Position numbers and translations under genes: made by a program. DNA of 5,686 bases from Gemmatimonadota bacterium. GTDB taxonomy: Bacteria > Gemmatimonadota > Gemmatimonadetes > Gemmatimonadales > Gemmatimonadaceae. Within the stretch, counting starts at the first letter, position 1, and every line of letters begins with the position of its first letter. The notes below the pieces were generated by a model. It did no database searches. It had not been told where the DNA came from and worked only from the letters and a program-made list of their open reading frames with translations. The DNA is taken from contig JAQBQC010000534.1 of NCBI GenBank assembly GCA_028287205.1, forward strand, positions 1 to 5,686, given 5' to 3'. This document shows, in pieces, positions 1 through 5,686 of this stretch.

Positions 1-5
1 GTCGC

Positions 6-1658
6 ATGAACGCCAATATCCGTAATCGACTCCTCGTCATCCTCGTGCTCGTGGTCGCGTCCGTTTGGGCGCTTTGGCCGCGAACCGTCACGGTACGTGA
101 GCGCGACCCGAAGACGGGCGTGTTTCATGACACCACCCGCACGCGCGTACCGCTCAAGCGCGGACTCGATCTGCAGGGCGGCATGTACCTCGCGCTCGAG
201 GTCGACGACAGCAAGGGCGTCGTGCAGAACAAGGCCGAGGCGATCGATCGCGCACTCAAGGTCGTGCGCAACCGCATCGATGAGTTCGGCGTCTCGGAGC
301 CGGTGGTGCAGAAGGTCGGCAACGACCGCATAGTCGTCGAGCTTCCGGGCATCGATGATCGCGCGCGCGCCGAGGCACTCGTGCAGAGCTCGGCCTTCCT
401 GCAATTCCAGATCGCCGACAAGACGCAGGCGCTCGAGAAGTCTCTCGCCCGTCTCGACGTTGCGGTGAAGCAGACCGGGAGCGGCACGCTGGTCGCGGCC
501 AAGCTGGACACGGGGAAGGCGGCGTCGCCGCTCAACCTGTTCTCCGCGGCCGATAGCGGGAAGGCGAAGAACGACAGCTCCAAGAGCGACACCACCGCAG
601 CAGTCGCGACGGGCGGTCCGTTCTCGAAGCTCATTCAGCCCGGACAGATGCCCGGCGAGTATCTCGTCGCGAAGAACGACGTCGCCACGCTGCAGAGCTA
701 TCTCGACCGAAAGGAAGTGCAGGCTGCGCTTCCGCCAGGCAAGTCGCTGCATTGGGGAAGCGAGGATGTGAGTGCGGGTGCGACGTACGCGACGCTCTAT
801 CTCGTCGATTCGCGGCCGATCATCACGGGCGAGTATCTCACGGATGCGAAGCCCGGCAATGATCCGACGGAAGGGAACTACGTCTCCTTCACGCTGAACA
901 ACGAAGGCGGACGCCGGTTTCGCAGCGAGACGGGAAAGCACGTCGGCGATTACATGGCGATCGTGCTCGACGACCGTGTGATGGGCCGCCCGCCGGTGAT
1001 TCAGAGTGCGATCGGCACGCGCGGGCAGATCACGATGCGCGGCGCGGATTTGCAGAAGACGCAGGATCTCGCGCTCGTGCTCCGCGCGGGTGCGCTGCCG
1101 GTGCCGCTCAAGGTCGTCGAGTCGCGCACGATTGGATCGTCGCTCGGTGCCGATTCGATTCGCGACGGCATTCACGCGGGCATCGCCGGCGTGCTGCTCG
1201 TCGTGCTGATCATGGTTTTCTACTATCGCTTCTCGGGCACGCTCGCGGTCGCCGCGCTGCTGCTCTACCTGCTCTTCACGCTGGCGCTGCTCGCGGGCCT
1301 CGAGGCAACGGTCACGCTGCCGGGACTCGCGGGACTCGTGCTCTCCATCGGTATCGCGCTCGACGCGAACGTGCTGATCTTCGAGCGAATACGCGAGGAG
1401 ATGGTGCACGGGAAAACCGTGCGCGCCTCGATCGATGAGGGCTTCAAGCATGCAATGAGCGCGATCATCGACTCCAACGTCTCCACGGTGCTCACCGCGC
1501 TCGTCCTCTTCGAGGTCGGCACGGGGCCCGTGAAGGGCTTCGCCGTGACGCTGATGGCCGGTATCGCGGCGTCGATGGTGAGCTCGATCTTCGTCGTTCG
1601 AACCTTCTTCCTCCTGTGGCTCAACCGCACGCGCGGCGCCCAGACGCTGAGCATCTGA
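6..1658 (+). CDS. secD: Protein translocase subunit SecD
   Basis: SecD works with SecF as an accessory complex of the SecYEG translocon in the inner membrane, using the proton-motive force to promote late steps of protein export. The 550-residue product has an N-terminal membrane segment (about residues 8-24), a large periplasmic part, and five further hydrophobic segments from about residue 388 to 538. Family motifs are visible: GLDLQGG (53-59), [12 protein letters not shown] (88-99), LPGI (113-116), ALPVPL (363-368), and in the fourth membrane segment [17 protein letters not shown] (449-465), including the conserved Asp453. Residues about 165-205 form a Lys/Ser/Ala/Asp-rich, low-complexity stretch between conserved periplasmic parts. 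The ATG at 6 fits a normal SecD N-terminus, but only five upstream bases are present, so its ribosome binding site cannot be judged. Its stop overlaps the secF start. Length and motif order are normal for a stand-alone SecD. Confidence 0.97.
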   Translation: MNANIRNRLLVILVLVVASVWALWPRTVTVRERDPKTGVFHDTTRTRVPLKRGLDLQGGMYLALEVDDSKGVVQNKAEAIDRALKVVRNRIDEFGVSEPVVQKVGNDRIVVELPGIDDRARAEALVQSSAFLQFQIADKTQALEKSLARLDVAVKQTGSGTLVAAKLDTGKAASPLNLFSAADSGKAKNDSSKSDTTAAVATGGPFSKLIQPGQMPGEYLVAKNDVATLQSYLDRKEVQAALPPGKSLHWGSEDVSAGATYATLYLVDSRPIITGEYLTDAKPGNDPTEGNYVSFTLNNEGGRRFRSETGKHVGDYMAIVLDDRVMGRPPVIQSAIGTRGQITMRGADLQKTQDLALVLRAGALPVPLKVVESRTIGSSLGADSIRDGIHAGIAGVLLVVLIMVFYYRFSGTLAVAALLLYLLFTLALLAGLEATVTLPGLAGLVLSIGIALDANVLIFERIREEMVHGKTVRASIDEGFKHAMSAIIDSNVSTVLTALVLFEVGTGPVKGFAVTLMAGIAASMVSSIFVVRTFFLLWLNRTRGAQTLSI

Positions 1659-1660
1659 TG
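1656..1660 (+). promoter_or_regulatory. secD stop / secF start overlap (TGATG)
   Basis: The secD stop TGA (1656-1658) shares its last base with the secF ATG (1658-1660). No good Shine-Dalgarno sequence is visible in the preceding 15 bases, so secF is probably translated by ribosomes finishing secD. This would keep the two subunits near equal amounts. The overlap is seen directly; the coupling is inferred. Confidence 0.75.
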
Positions 1661-2641
1661 CTGCGTATTCTGCACGACACCAAGATCGATTTCATCCGAC
1701 TGTGGAAGGTCACCACGGTCGTGACGCTGCTGTTCATTCTCCCGGGACTGATCTGGATCGGGGTGAGCGGCTACAAATACAGCATCGAGTTCACCGGCGG
1801 CACGTTGATGCAGGTGCGCTTTGCCAAGGCACCGAACGTCGCGGACGTGCGGTCGACGCTCGACCAGGCCGGGATCAAGGGCGCCGAGATCACGCAGTTC
1901 GGCACTGATCTCGACTATCTGATTCGGGCGCAGGATCCTCGCGCCGTCGCGCAGCAGACGCGCGGAGCGGAGTCGATCGCCACCGAGATCCAGGCGGCGC
2001 TCACGAAGCGCTTCGGAGCCTCCGCGTTCACGGTGCAGCGCACCGAGGCCGTTGGACCGAAGGTGGGAGGCGAGCTGCGCCAGAAGGCGCTGTACGCGAT
2101 TCTGATCTCGTTCGTGGCGACGCTCCTCTATCTCGCGTGGCGCTTCGAGTGGCGATTCGGTGTGGCCGCGGTGATCGCGACCGCGCACGACATTCTCGCG
2201 ACACTCGCCTTCATCAAGTACGCGAATCTCGAGATCTCGCTGGTCGTCGTCGGTGGAATTCTGACGATGATCGGCTATTCGCTGAACGACACGATCATCA
2301 TCTTCGACCGCGTGCGCGAGAACCTGCGCCGGCGGCAGAAGGTCTCGCTGTACGAGACGCTCAATCGCTCCGTGAACGAGACGCTGCCGCGCTCTGTGCT
2401 CACGCACGCAACGGTGTTCGCCACGCTGCTCGCGCTGGCGATCCTCGGTGGCGAGGTGCTGCGGCCGTTCGCGCTCGTCATGCTCTTCGGTGTCGTGACG
2501 GGAACGTTCAGCTCGATCTATGTGGCGCCACCGCTGCTCTTGTGGATCGAGAAGAAGTGGCCGCGTACGGCATCGGACACGGGCACGGCGAGCCGTTCGC
2601 GTGCGCCGCGGTCTGGCACGCCAGTCACTATGAGTCGGTAG
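1658..2641 (+). CDS. secF: Protein translocase subunit SecF
   Basis: SecF is the partner of SecD in the inner-membrane SecDF complex that assists SecYEG-driven export. The product is 327 residues, a usual length for separate SecF. It has a first membrane segment at about 18-36, the motif EFTGGT (44-49), a small periplasmic domain, then VGPKVGGELRQKA (132-144) leading into five more membrane segments (about 144-160, 165-186, 192-215, 247-264, 268-296). The hallmark GYSLNDTIIIFDRVRENLR (206-224) and LNRSVNETLPRSVLT (235-249) are intact, as is Asp178 in the AHDI motif. The C-terminal tail (about 300-327) is basic and Ser/Thr/Arg-rich, with no recognised motif. A GTG 42 bases upstream (1616) keeps the frame open, but the 14 extra residues lie inside the secD 3' end and do not look like SecF, so the ATG at 1658 is preferred. 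Confidence 0.97.
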   Translation: MLRILHDTKIDFIRLWKVTTVVTLLFILPGLIWIGVSGYKYSIEFTGGTLMQVRFAKAPNVADVRSTLDQAGIKGAEITQFGTDLDYLIRAQDPRAVAQQTRGAESIATEIQAALTKRFGASAFTVQRTEAVGPKVGGELRQKALYAILISFVATLLYLAWRFEWRFGVAAVIATAHDILATLAFIKYANLEISLVVVGGILTMIGYSLNDTIIIFDRVRENLRRRQKVSLYETLNRSVNETLPRSVLTHATVFATLLALAILGGEVLRPFALVMLFGVVTGTFSSIYVAPPLLLWIEKKWPRTASDTGTASRSRAPRSGTPVTMSR

Positions 2642-2687
2642 AACGTAGTCGCTCGCGTCGAGCTGCTGCCGTTGTAGTAGGGATCAC

Positions 2688-2897
2688 CTGCTAACGGCTG
2701 TACACGAATCGAATACAACATGAAACGAATCGAACCCGACGCTGAGGGAATGCGTCATAGTCTCGTCGAGTCAGTGTGACAAAGATGGAAAGGGCTCGAA
2801 GTTGAAGGCGTGATGCTCGAGCAGGCGATTACGTCATCTTCCCTCGCCGGGTTCGATTCGTTTCATGCTGCATTGATTCGTGTACAGCCGTTGGCAG
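2688..2897. repeat. 210-bp element with ~50-bp imperfect inverted-repeat ends
   Basis: The left arm (2688-2738) and right arm (2848-2897) are near-perfect reverse complements. By hand alignment 47 of 50 aligned positions match, with three transitions (at 2692, 2715 and 2718) and one extra G at 2711. The longest uninterrupted match is 18 bases (2693-2710 with 2875-2892), followed by a 20-base block (2719-2738 with 2848-2867). Pairing resumes inside at 2744-2750 with 2839-2845 (GAGGGAA/TTCCCTC), leaving a central part of 88 bases that includes a small GTCA-GTG-TGAC hairpin at 2770-2780. The left arm is about 46% GC from 2693 to 2738, clearly below the flanking genes. No transposase gene and no clear flanking target duplication are visible. 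It could be a MITE-like non-autonomous element, a large structured RNA or cruciform, or a local inverted duplication. The repeat itself is certain; its nature is not. Confidence 0.9.
2704..2734 (+). repeat. Direct repeat ACGAATCGAA, two copies 21 bp apart
   Basis: Within the left arm, the decamer ACGAATCGAA occurs at 2704-2713 and again at 2725-2734, a period of 21 bp or about two helical turns. The right arm holds the mirror copies: an exact one at 2852-2861 on the minus strand and a copy lacking one base at 2873-2881. The regular spacing would suit a dimeric DNA-binding protein, but that is only a suggestion. Confidence 0.6.
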
Positions 2898-2929
2898 TTC
2901 TCTACGCTAATCGCCTCCAGCTCACGCGC

Positions 2930-3715
2930 ATGCGATTCATCGATAGTCACTCGCATCTCGCGGACACCGCATTCGATGCGGACCGCGAGGCGGTGATCGA
3001 GCGGGCGATCGAGGCCGGCGCATCGCTCGTCATCTGCATCGGCGCCTCGCTCGAGGACGCCGCCCGTGCCCGGGAGCTCGCAGCACAATACCCGCTGCTG
3101 CGCTTCACCGCCGGCCTTCACCCGCAGGACGCCGCGCGCTTCGACGCGAGCACTCAGCTTCCCGCGCTCGAGGCGTTGCTCGATGCCGGCGCCGTCGCGG
3201 TGGGCGAGTGCGGCCTCGACTTTCACTACGACGATGCGCCGCGCGCGAAACAGCACGAGTCGTTCGAGGCGCAGCTCTCGCTCGCCGCGGAGCGATCGCT
3301 ACCCGTCGTCGTGCATACGCGCGACGCCGAGGCGGAGACTGCCATGATGATCGACCGCGCAGCGCGCGACGGCGTGGTCGGCGTGCTCCACTGCTACACC
3401 GGAAGCCTCGCCCTCGCAGAGCGAGCACTCGGCTACGGCTGGTACGTCTCGTTCAGCGGCATCATCACGTTCAAGAACTGGACGAATACGGACCTGCTGC
3501 GTGCGATCCCGGACGATCGCCTCCTCGTCGAGAGCGACGCGCCGTATCTTGCGCCGGTGCCGAGGCGCGGCAAGCGCAACGAGCCCGCATGGGTCGCGCA
3601 CACGATCGAGCGACTCGCGGTCGTGCGCGGCGTCGCCCCACAATCCCTGGCCGATCGGACGGCCGAGAACGCCGCGCGACTGTTCGACGTCTCGCCCACC
3701 GTAGCGCGCACCTAG
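2930..3715 (+). CDS. tatD: TatD-family metal-dependent hydrolase (putative DNase)
   Basis: TatD proteins are TIM-barrel, divalent-metal hydrolases of the amidohydrolase superfamily. Characterised members are 3'-5' exonucleases acting on DNA and linked to DNA repair or clearance of damaged DNA. The 261-residue product has every expected metal ligand: H7 and H9 in DSHSHL, E93 in GECGLDF (92-98), H129 in VVVHTRDA (126-133), H154 in LHCYTGS (153-159), and D203 in ESDAPYLAP (201-209). The late motif RGKRNEP (213-219) and the C-terminal helix TAENAARLF (244-252) are also typical. The ATG at 2930 is chosen because MRFIDSHSHL is the usual TatD beginning; an in-frame GTG at 2810 would add 40 unrelated residues encoded by the inverted repeat. 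No clear Shine-Dalgarno sequence precedes the ATG. Exact substrate within the TatD/YcfH/YjjV group cannot be told from sequence alone, so the symbol is family-level. Confidence 0.93.
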   Translation: MRFIDSHSHLADTAFDADREAVIERAIEAGASLVICIGASLEDAARARELAAQYPLLRFTAGLHPQDAARFDASTQLPALEALLDAGAVAVGECGLDFHYDDAPRAKQHESFEAQLSLAAERSLPVVVHTRDAEAETAMMIDRAARDGVVGVLHCYTGSLALAERALGYGWYVSFSGIITFKNWTNTDLLRAIPDDRLLVESDAPYLAPVPRRGKRNEPAWVAHTIERLAVVRGVAPQSLADRTAENAARLFDVSPTVART

Positions 3716-3738
3716 CAAAGGCCCGTCGAGTTTCGGTA

Positions 3739-3766
3739 TCATCCAGCCTCACCAATTTCATCCAGC
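3739..3766 (+). repeat. 9-bp direct repeat in the fhs leader
   Basis: TCATCCAGC occurs at 3739-3747 (there reading as TCATCCAGC after GTA) and at 3758-3766, 19 bp apart, in the 66-base gap between tatD and fhs. A TATCAT at 3737-3742 resembles a -10 box but has no good -35 partner, so no promoter is called. The repeat may be chance. Confidence 0.3.
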
Positions 3767-3771
3767 GTCGC

Positions 3772-3775
3772 GGAG
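3772..3775 (+). promoter_or_regulatory. Ribosome binding site of fhs (GGAG)
   Basis: GGAG lies six bases before the GTG at 3782. This spacing supports the GTG as the real start of fhs rather than an internal ATG at 3827. Confidence 0.7.
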
Positions 3776-3781
3776 CCGAGT

Positions 3782-5458
3782 GTGGCAACTGTCCCCTCTG
3801 ATATCGAGATCGCGCAGCACGCGAAGATGCGTCCAATCGTGGACGTGGCGGCCGATCTCGGTCTGAAGCCGGATGAGCTGGACCTGTACGGCAAGTACAA
3901 GGCGAAGATCGATCTCGATGTGTCGCAGCGCCCGCCCAAAGGTCGACTCGTGCTCGTGACGGGCGTGAATCCCACCGCCGCGGGTGAGGGGAAGAGCACG
4001 ACGCTCGTCGGTCTCACGCAGGCGATGCGTCGCCTCGGCAGGAACGCCGTGCTGTGCATGCGCGAGCCCAGCATGGGGCCGGTGTTCGGAGTGAAAGGCG
4101 GCGCGGCGGGTGGCGGGTATGCGCAGGTCGTCCCGATGGAGGACATCAACCTTCACTTCACCGGCGACTTCCACGCGATCGCATCCGCACACAACCTGCT
4201 CTCGGCGATGCTCGACAATCATCTCACGCAGGGCAATCCGCTCAACGCCGATCCCCGTCGCATCACGTGGCCGCGCACCATCGACATGAACGACCGGGCG
4301 CTGCGCGACGCGGTGATCGGGCTTGGCGGCGTCGCGAATGGCGTCGTGCGCGAAGAGCGCTGGGTGATCATCCCCGCGAGCGAGGTGATGGCGATCGTGG
4401 CGCTCGCCTCGAGTCGCGAGGATCTCGAGAAGCGGCTCGCGAGCATCGTCGTAGGCGCGACGGCCGGCAGCGAGCGGAAGCCGATTCGCGCGAGCGACCT
4501 GAAGGCCGTCGGCGCGATGAGCCTTCTCCTCAAGGATGCGATTCGGCCGAATCTCGTGCAGACGCTCGAGGGCGGCCCGGCCATCGTGCACGCGGGGCCC
4601 TTTGGCAACATCGCGCACGGCTGCAACAGCGTCATCGCGACGAAGACCGGTCTCGCTCTCGCCGACATCGTGCTCACCGAGGCGGGCTTCGGCTCCGATC
4701 TCGGCGCGGAAAAGTTCTTCGACATCAAGTGCCGCTTCGCCGATCTCAAGCCGGAGGTTGCCGTGCTCGTGGCGACCGTGCGCGCGCTCAAGCTCAACGG
4801 CGGCGCGAACAAGAAGAATCTCGCGACGGAAGATCTGAGCGCTCTCGAGAAGGGACTTCCCAATCTCGCGCTGCACATCGAGAATGTGTCGCAGTTCGGC
4901 GTGCCGGTGATCGTGGCCGTCAACCGGTTCACGACGGACAGCGATGCGGAGCTGAAGATGGTCGCCGACTTCGCGCGCAAGCACAACGTGCGCGTCGCGC
5001 TGAACGAAGTCTGGGAGAAGGGCGGAGAGGGGGGCGAGGAGCTCGCGCGCGAGGTGTTCGATGCGCTCGACCACGACAAGTCGTCGTTCAAGCCGCTCTA
5101 CGACACCAAGCGGCCCATCAAGGAAAAGATCGATACCATCGTGCGCAAGGTGTACGGCGGCGATGGAGCGGATTATAGCGTGAAGGCGGACCGCGCCATC
5201 GAGTATCTTGAGTCCATAGGATTGGGCGAGACGCCCGTGTGCATGGCCAAGACGCAGTACTCGGTTACCGACGACGCAACGAAGATGGGGAGGCCAACGG
5301 GCTTCCGGATTCACGTGAACGAGGTCTATCCGCTCGCGGGTGCCGGCTTCGTGGTTGCGCAGGCGGGTGACATCATGACGATGCCGGGACTGCCGAAAGA
5401 GCCTTCCGCCGAGAAGATGAGTATCACGAAGGACGGCACGATCACGGGGCTGTTCTAG
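3782..5458 (+). CDS. fhs: Formate--tetrahydrofolate ligase
   Basis: Fhs joins formate to tetrahydrofolate with ATP hydrolysis, giving 10-formyl-tetrahydrofolate for purine and formyl-Met-tRNA synthesis or, in acetogens, carbon fixation. It is cytosolic and typically a tetramer. The product has 558 residues, the normal family length. The nucleotide-binding loop is [11 protein letters not shown] (64-74). Both classical family signatures are present: [11 protein letters not shown] (103-113) and [12 protein letters not shown] (330-341). Other conserved blocks include [11 protein letters not shown] (93-103), [11 protein letters not shown] (123-133) and the C-terminal [10 protein letters not shown] (529-538). 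The GTG start is supported by a GGAG six bases upstream and by the family-like N-terminus [15 protein letters not shown] (5-19). The loop reads TAAGEGKST where many homologues have TPAGEGKTT; the Lys is retained and activity is expected. tatD ends 66 bases upstream and a RidA-family gene begins 53 bases downstream; folD or another one-carbon gene is not visible in the window. Confidence 0.98.
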   Translation: MATVPSDIEIAQHAKMRPIVDVAADLGLKPDELDLYGKYKAKIDLDVSQRPPKGRLVLVTGVNPTAAGEGKSTTLVGLTQAMRRLGRNAVLCMREPSMGPVFGVKGGAAGGGYAQVVPMEDINLHFTGDFHAIASAHNLLSAMLDNHLTQGNPLNADPRRITWPRTIDMNDRALRDAVIGLGGVANGVVREERWVIIPASEVMAIVALASSREDLEKRLASIVVGATAGSERKPIRASDLKAVGAMSLLLKDAIRPNLVQTLEGGPAIVHAGPFGNIAHGCNSVIATKTGLALADIVLTEAGFGSDLGAEKFFDIKCRFADLKPEVAVLVATVRALKLNGGANKKNLATEDLSALEKGLPNLALHIENVSQFGVPVIVAVNRFTTDSDAELKMVADFARKHNVRVALNEVWEKGGEGGEELAREVFDALDHDKSSFKPLYDTKRPIKEKIDTIVRKVYGGDGADYSVKADRAIEYLESIGLGETPVCMAKTQYSVTDDATKMGRPTGFRIHVNEVYPLAGAGFVVAQAGDIMTMPGLPKEPSAEKMSITKDGTITGLF

Positions 5459-5501
5459 ACTTACCGTACGATCGGCCGACAGAGCGCAGCTTACTTCTTA
5501 C

Positions 5502-5507
5502 AGGGGG
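5502..5507 (+). promoter_or_regulatory. Ribosome binding site of the RidA-family gene
   Basis: AGGGGG ends four bases before the GTG at 5512. The nearby ATG at 5508 opens a different frame that stops after nine codons (TGA 5535-5537), so the G-rich site serves the GTG start. Confidence 0.6.
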
Positions 5508-5511
5508 ATGT

Positions 5512-5686
5512 GTGCCGCACCAGCGAATCGAGACTGAGACTGCTCCAGCTGCCATCGGGCCTTATTCACAGGCAATCGTGGCGGGCGGCTTTCTCTTCAC
5601 CGCGGGGCAGATTGCGCTCGATCCCACCACCGGAAAGATCGTCGAAGGAGGTATCGTCGAGCAGACGTCGCGCGTGATGGCGAATC
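5512..5686 (+). CDS. ridA: RidA/YjgF/YER057c/UK114 family protein, 3' end beyond window
   Basis: RidA-family proteins are small trimeric enzymes. The archetype hydrolyses reactive enamine/imine intermediates, such as 2-aminoacrylate released by PLP enzymes, to ketoacids and ammonia. Only the first 58 codons are in the window. They begin [20 protein letters not shown] and continue with [18 protein letters not shown] (21-38) and [17 protein letters not shown] (40-56). The [11 protein letters not shown] block with Tyr18, and the [10 protein letters not shown] block, are hallmarks of the family. The catalytic Arg and Glu of true RidA lie in the C-terminal half, which is not visible, so active RidA cannot be separated from the Rid1-7 relatives. 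The start is GTG, chosen from the frame, the family-like N-terminus and the preceding AGGGGG. It lies 53 bases after fhs with no clear terminator between, so co-transcription is possible. Confidence 0.88.
   Translation, partial: MPHQRIETETAPAAIGPYSQAIVAGGFLFTAGQIALDPTTGKIVEGGIVEQTSRVMAN

Larger units (their letters stand above)
2642..2929. other. Intergenic region between secF and tatD
   Basis: This 288-base gap carries no protein gene I can support. It is dominated by the long inverted repeat described separately (2688-2897). On the secF side, 2642-2687 shows no clear hairpin followed by a T-run, so no classical terminator is called. On the tatD side, 2898-2929 shows neither a strong Shine-Dalgarno sequence nor a convincing -35/-10 pair. 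The tatD reading frame stays open upstream to about 2810, but the added residues come from the repeat and are not TatD-like. Confidence 0.7.

Noticed and set aside
1265..2407. Minus-strand open frame (380 codons) opposite secD/secF
   Set aside because: It overlaps two well-supported genes, has no recognisable motif and shows antisense-type composition.
2720..2779. 19-codon ORF starting MKRIEP in the left arm, with a matching inward 10-codon ORF in the right arm (2834-2866, minus strand)
   Set aside because: The resemblance between the two peptides follows from the inverted repeat itself; neither has a ribosome binding site, and they diverge and stop just inside the arms.
2689..2896. Integron attC-like site (TAAC near the left end, GTT near the right end of an imperfect hairpin)
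   Set aside because: The ends read TGCTAAC and GTTGGCA, which do not fit RYYYAAC and GTTRRRY. The span exceeds known attC sizes, the arms are too uniformly paired, and there is no integrase or cassette context.
2688..2897. Intrinsic transcription terminator for secF
   Set aside because: The arms are far longer and less GC-rich than a terminator stem, the loop is about 88 bases, and no T-run follows the right arm.
2873..2911. Promoter for tatD (TTGATT at 2873 or TTGGCA at 2891 with TACGCT/GCTAAT)
   Set aside because: Spacings are 24-27 or about 6 bases rather than near 17, and the -10 candidates are weak.
4054..5178. Plus-strand 374-codon frame inside fhs
   Set aside because: It is extremely Arg-rich and lies in an alternative frame of fhs, so it is a composition artefact.
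3758..5314. Long minus-strand open frame (518 codons) opposite fhs
   Set aside because: It lies antisense to an unmistakable fhs, has Arg/His/Asp-rich composition without a recognisable domain, and is the usual by-product of GC-ending codons.

Overview
This is a GC-rich, densely coded bacterial chromosomal segment with every recognised gene on the + strand. In order it holds secD (complete or nearly so), secF, a 288-base intergenic stretch containing a long imperfect inverted repeat, a TatD-family metal-dependent hydrolase gene, fhs (formate--tetrahydrofolate ligase), and the first 58 codons of a RidA/YjgF-family gene cut by the window end. The codons are strongly GC-ending, and separate SecD and SecF polypeptides rule out a fused SecDF. 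The protein style fits a high-GC Gram-negative-type lineage, and Gemmatimonadota is my best guess. That placement is inference from general resemblance, since no database search was possible.

Region by region: positions 6-2641 are the secD-secF translocase pair, joined by a one-base stop/start overlap (TGATG), so the two subunits are probably co-translated. The expected upstream partner yajC would lie just outside the window. Positions 2642-2929 contain no convincing gene, but two arms of about 50 bases (2688-2738 and 2848-2897) are inverted copies of each other. A further 7-bp pairing lies inside them. Together they form a roughly 210-bp element that is less GC-rich than its surroundings and is the most unusual feature here. 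Positions 2930-3715 encode a TatD hydrolase with all metal ligands in place. After 66 bases comes fhs (3782-5458, GTG start with a GGAG ribosome binding site), and 53 bases later the RidA-family gene (GTG start at 5512, preceded by a G-rich ribosome binding site).

Functionally the window is mostly housekeeping. SecDF uses the proton-motive force to help pull exported proteins across the inner membrane. TatD proteins are DNases or quality-control hydrolases. Fhs makes 10-formyl-tetrahydrofolate from formate, and RidA hydrolyses reactive enamine/imine intermediates. The last three could form a loose transcription unit, but the intergenic gaps do not prove it. No tRNA, rRNA, CRISPR array, transposase gene or classical intrinsic terminator was recognised.
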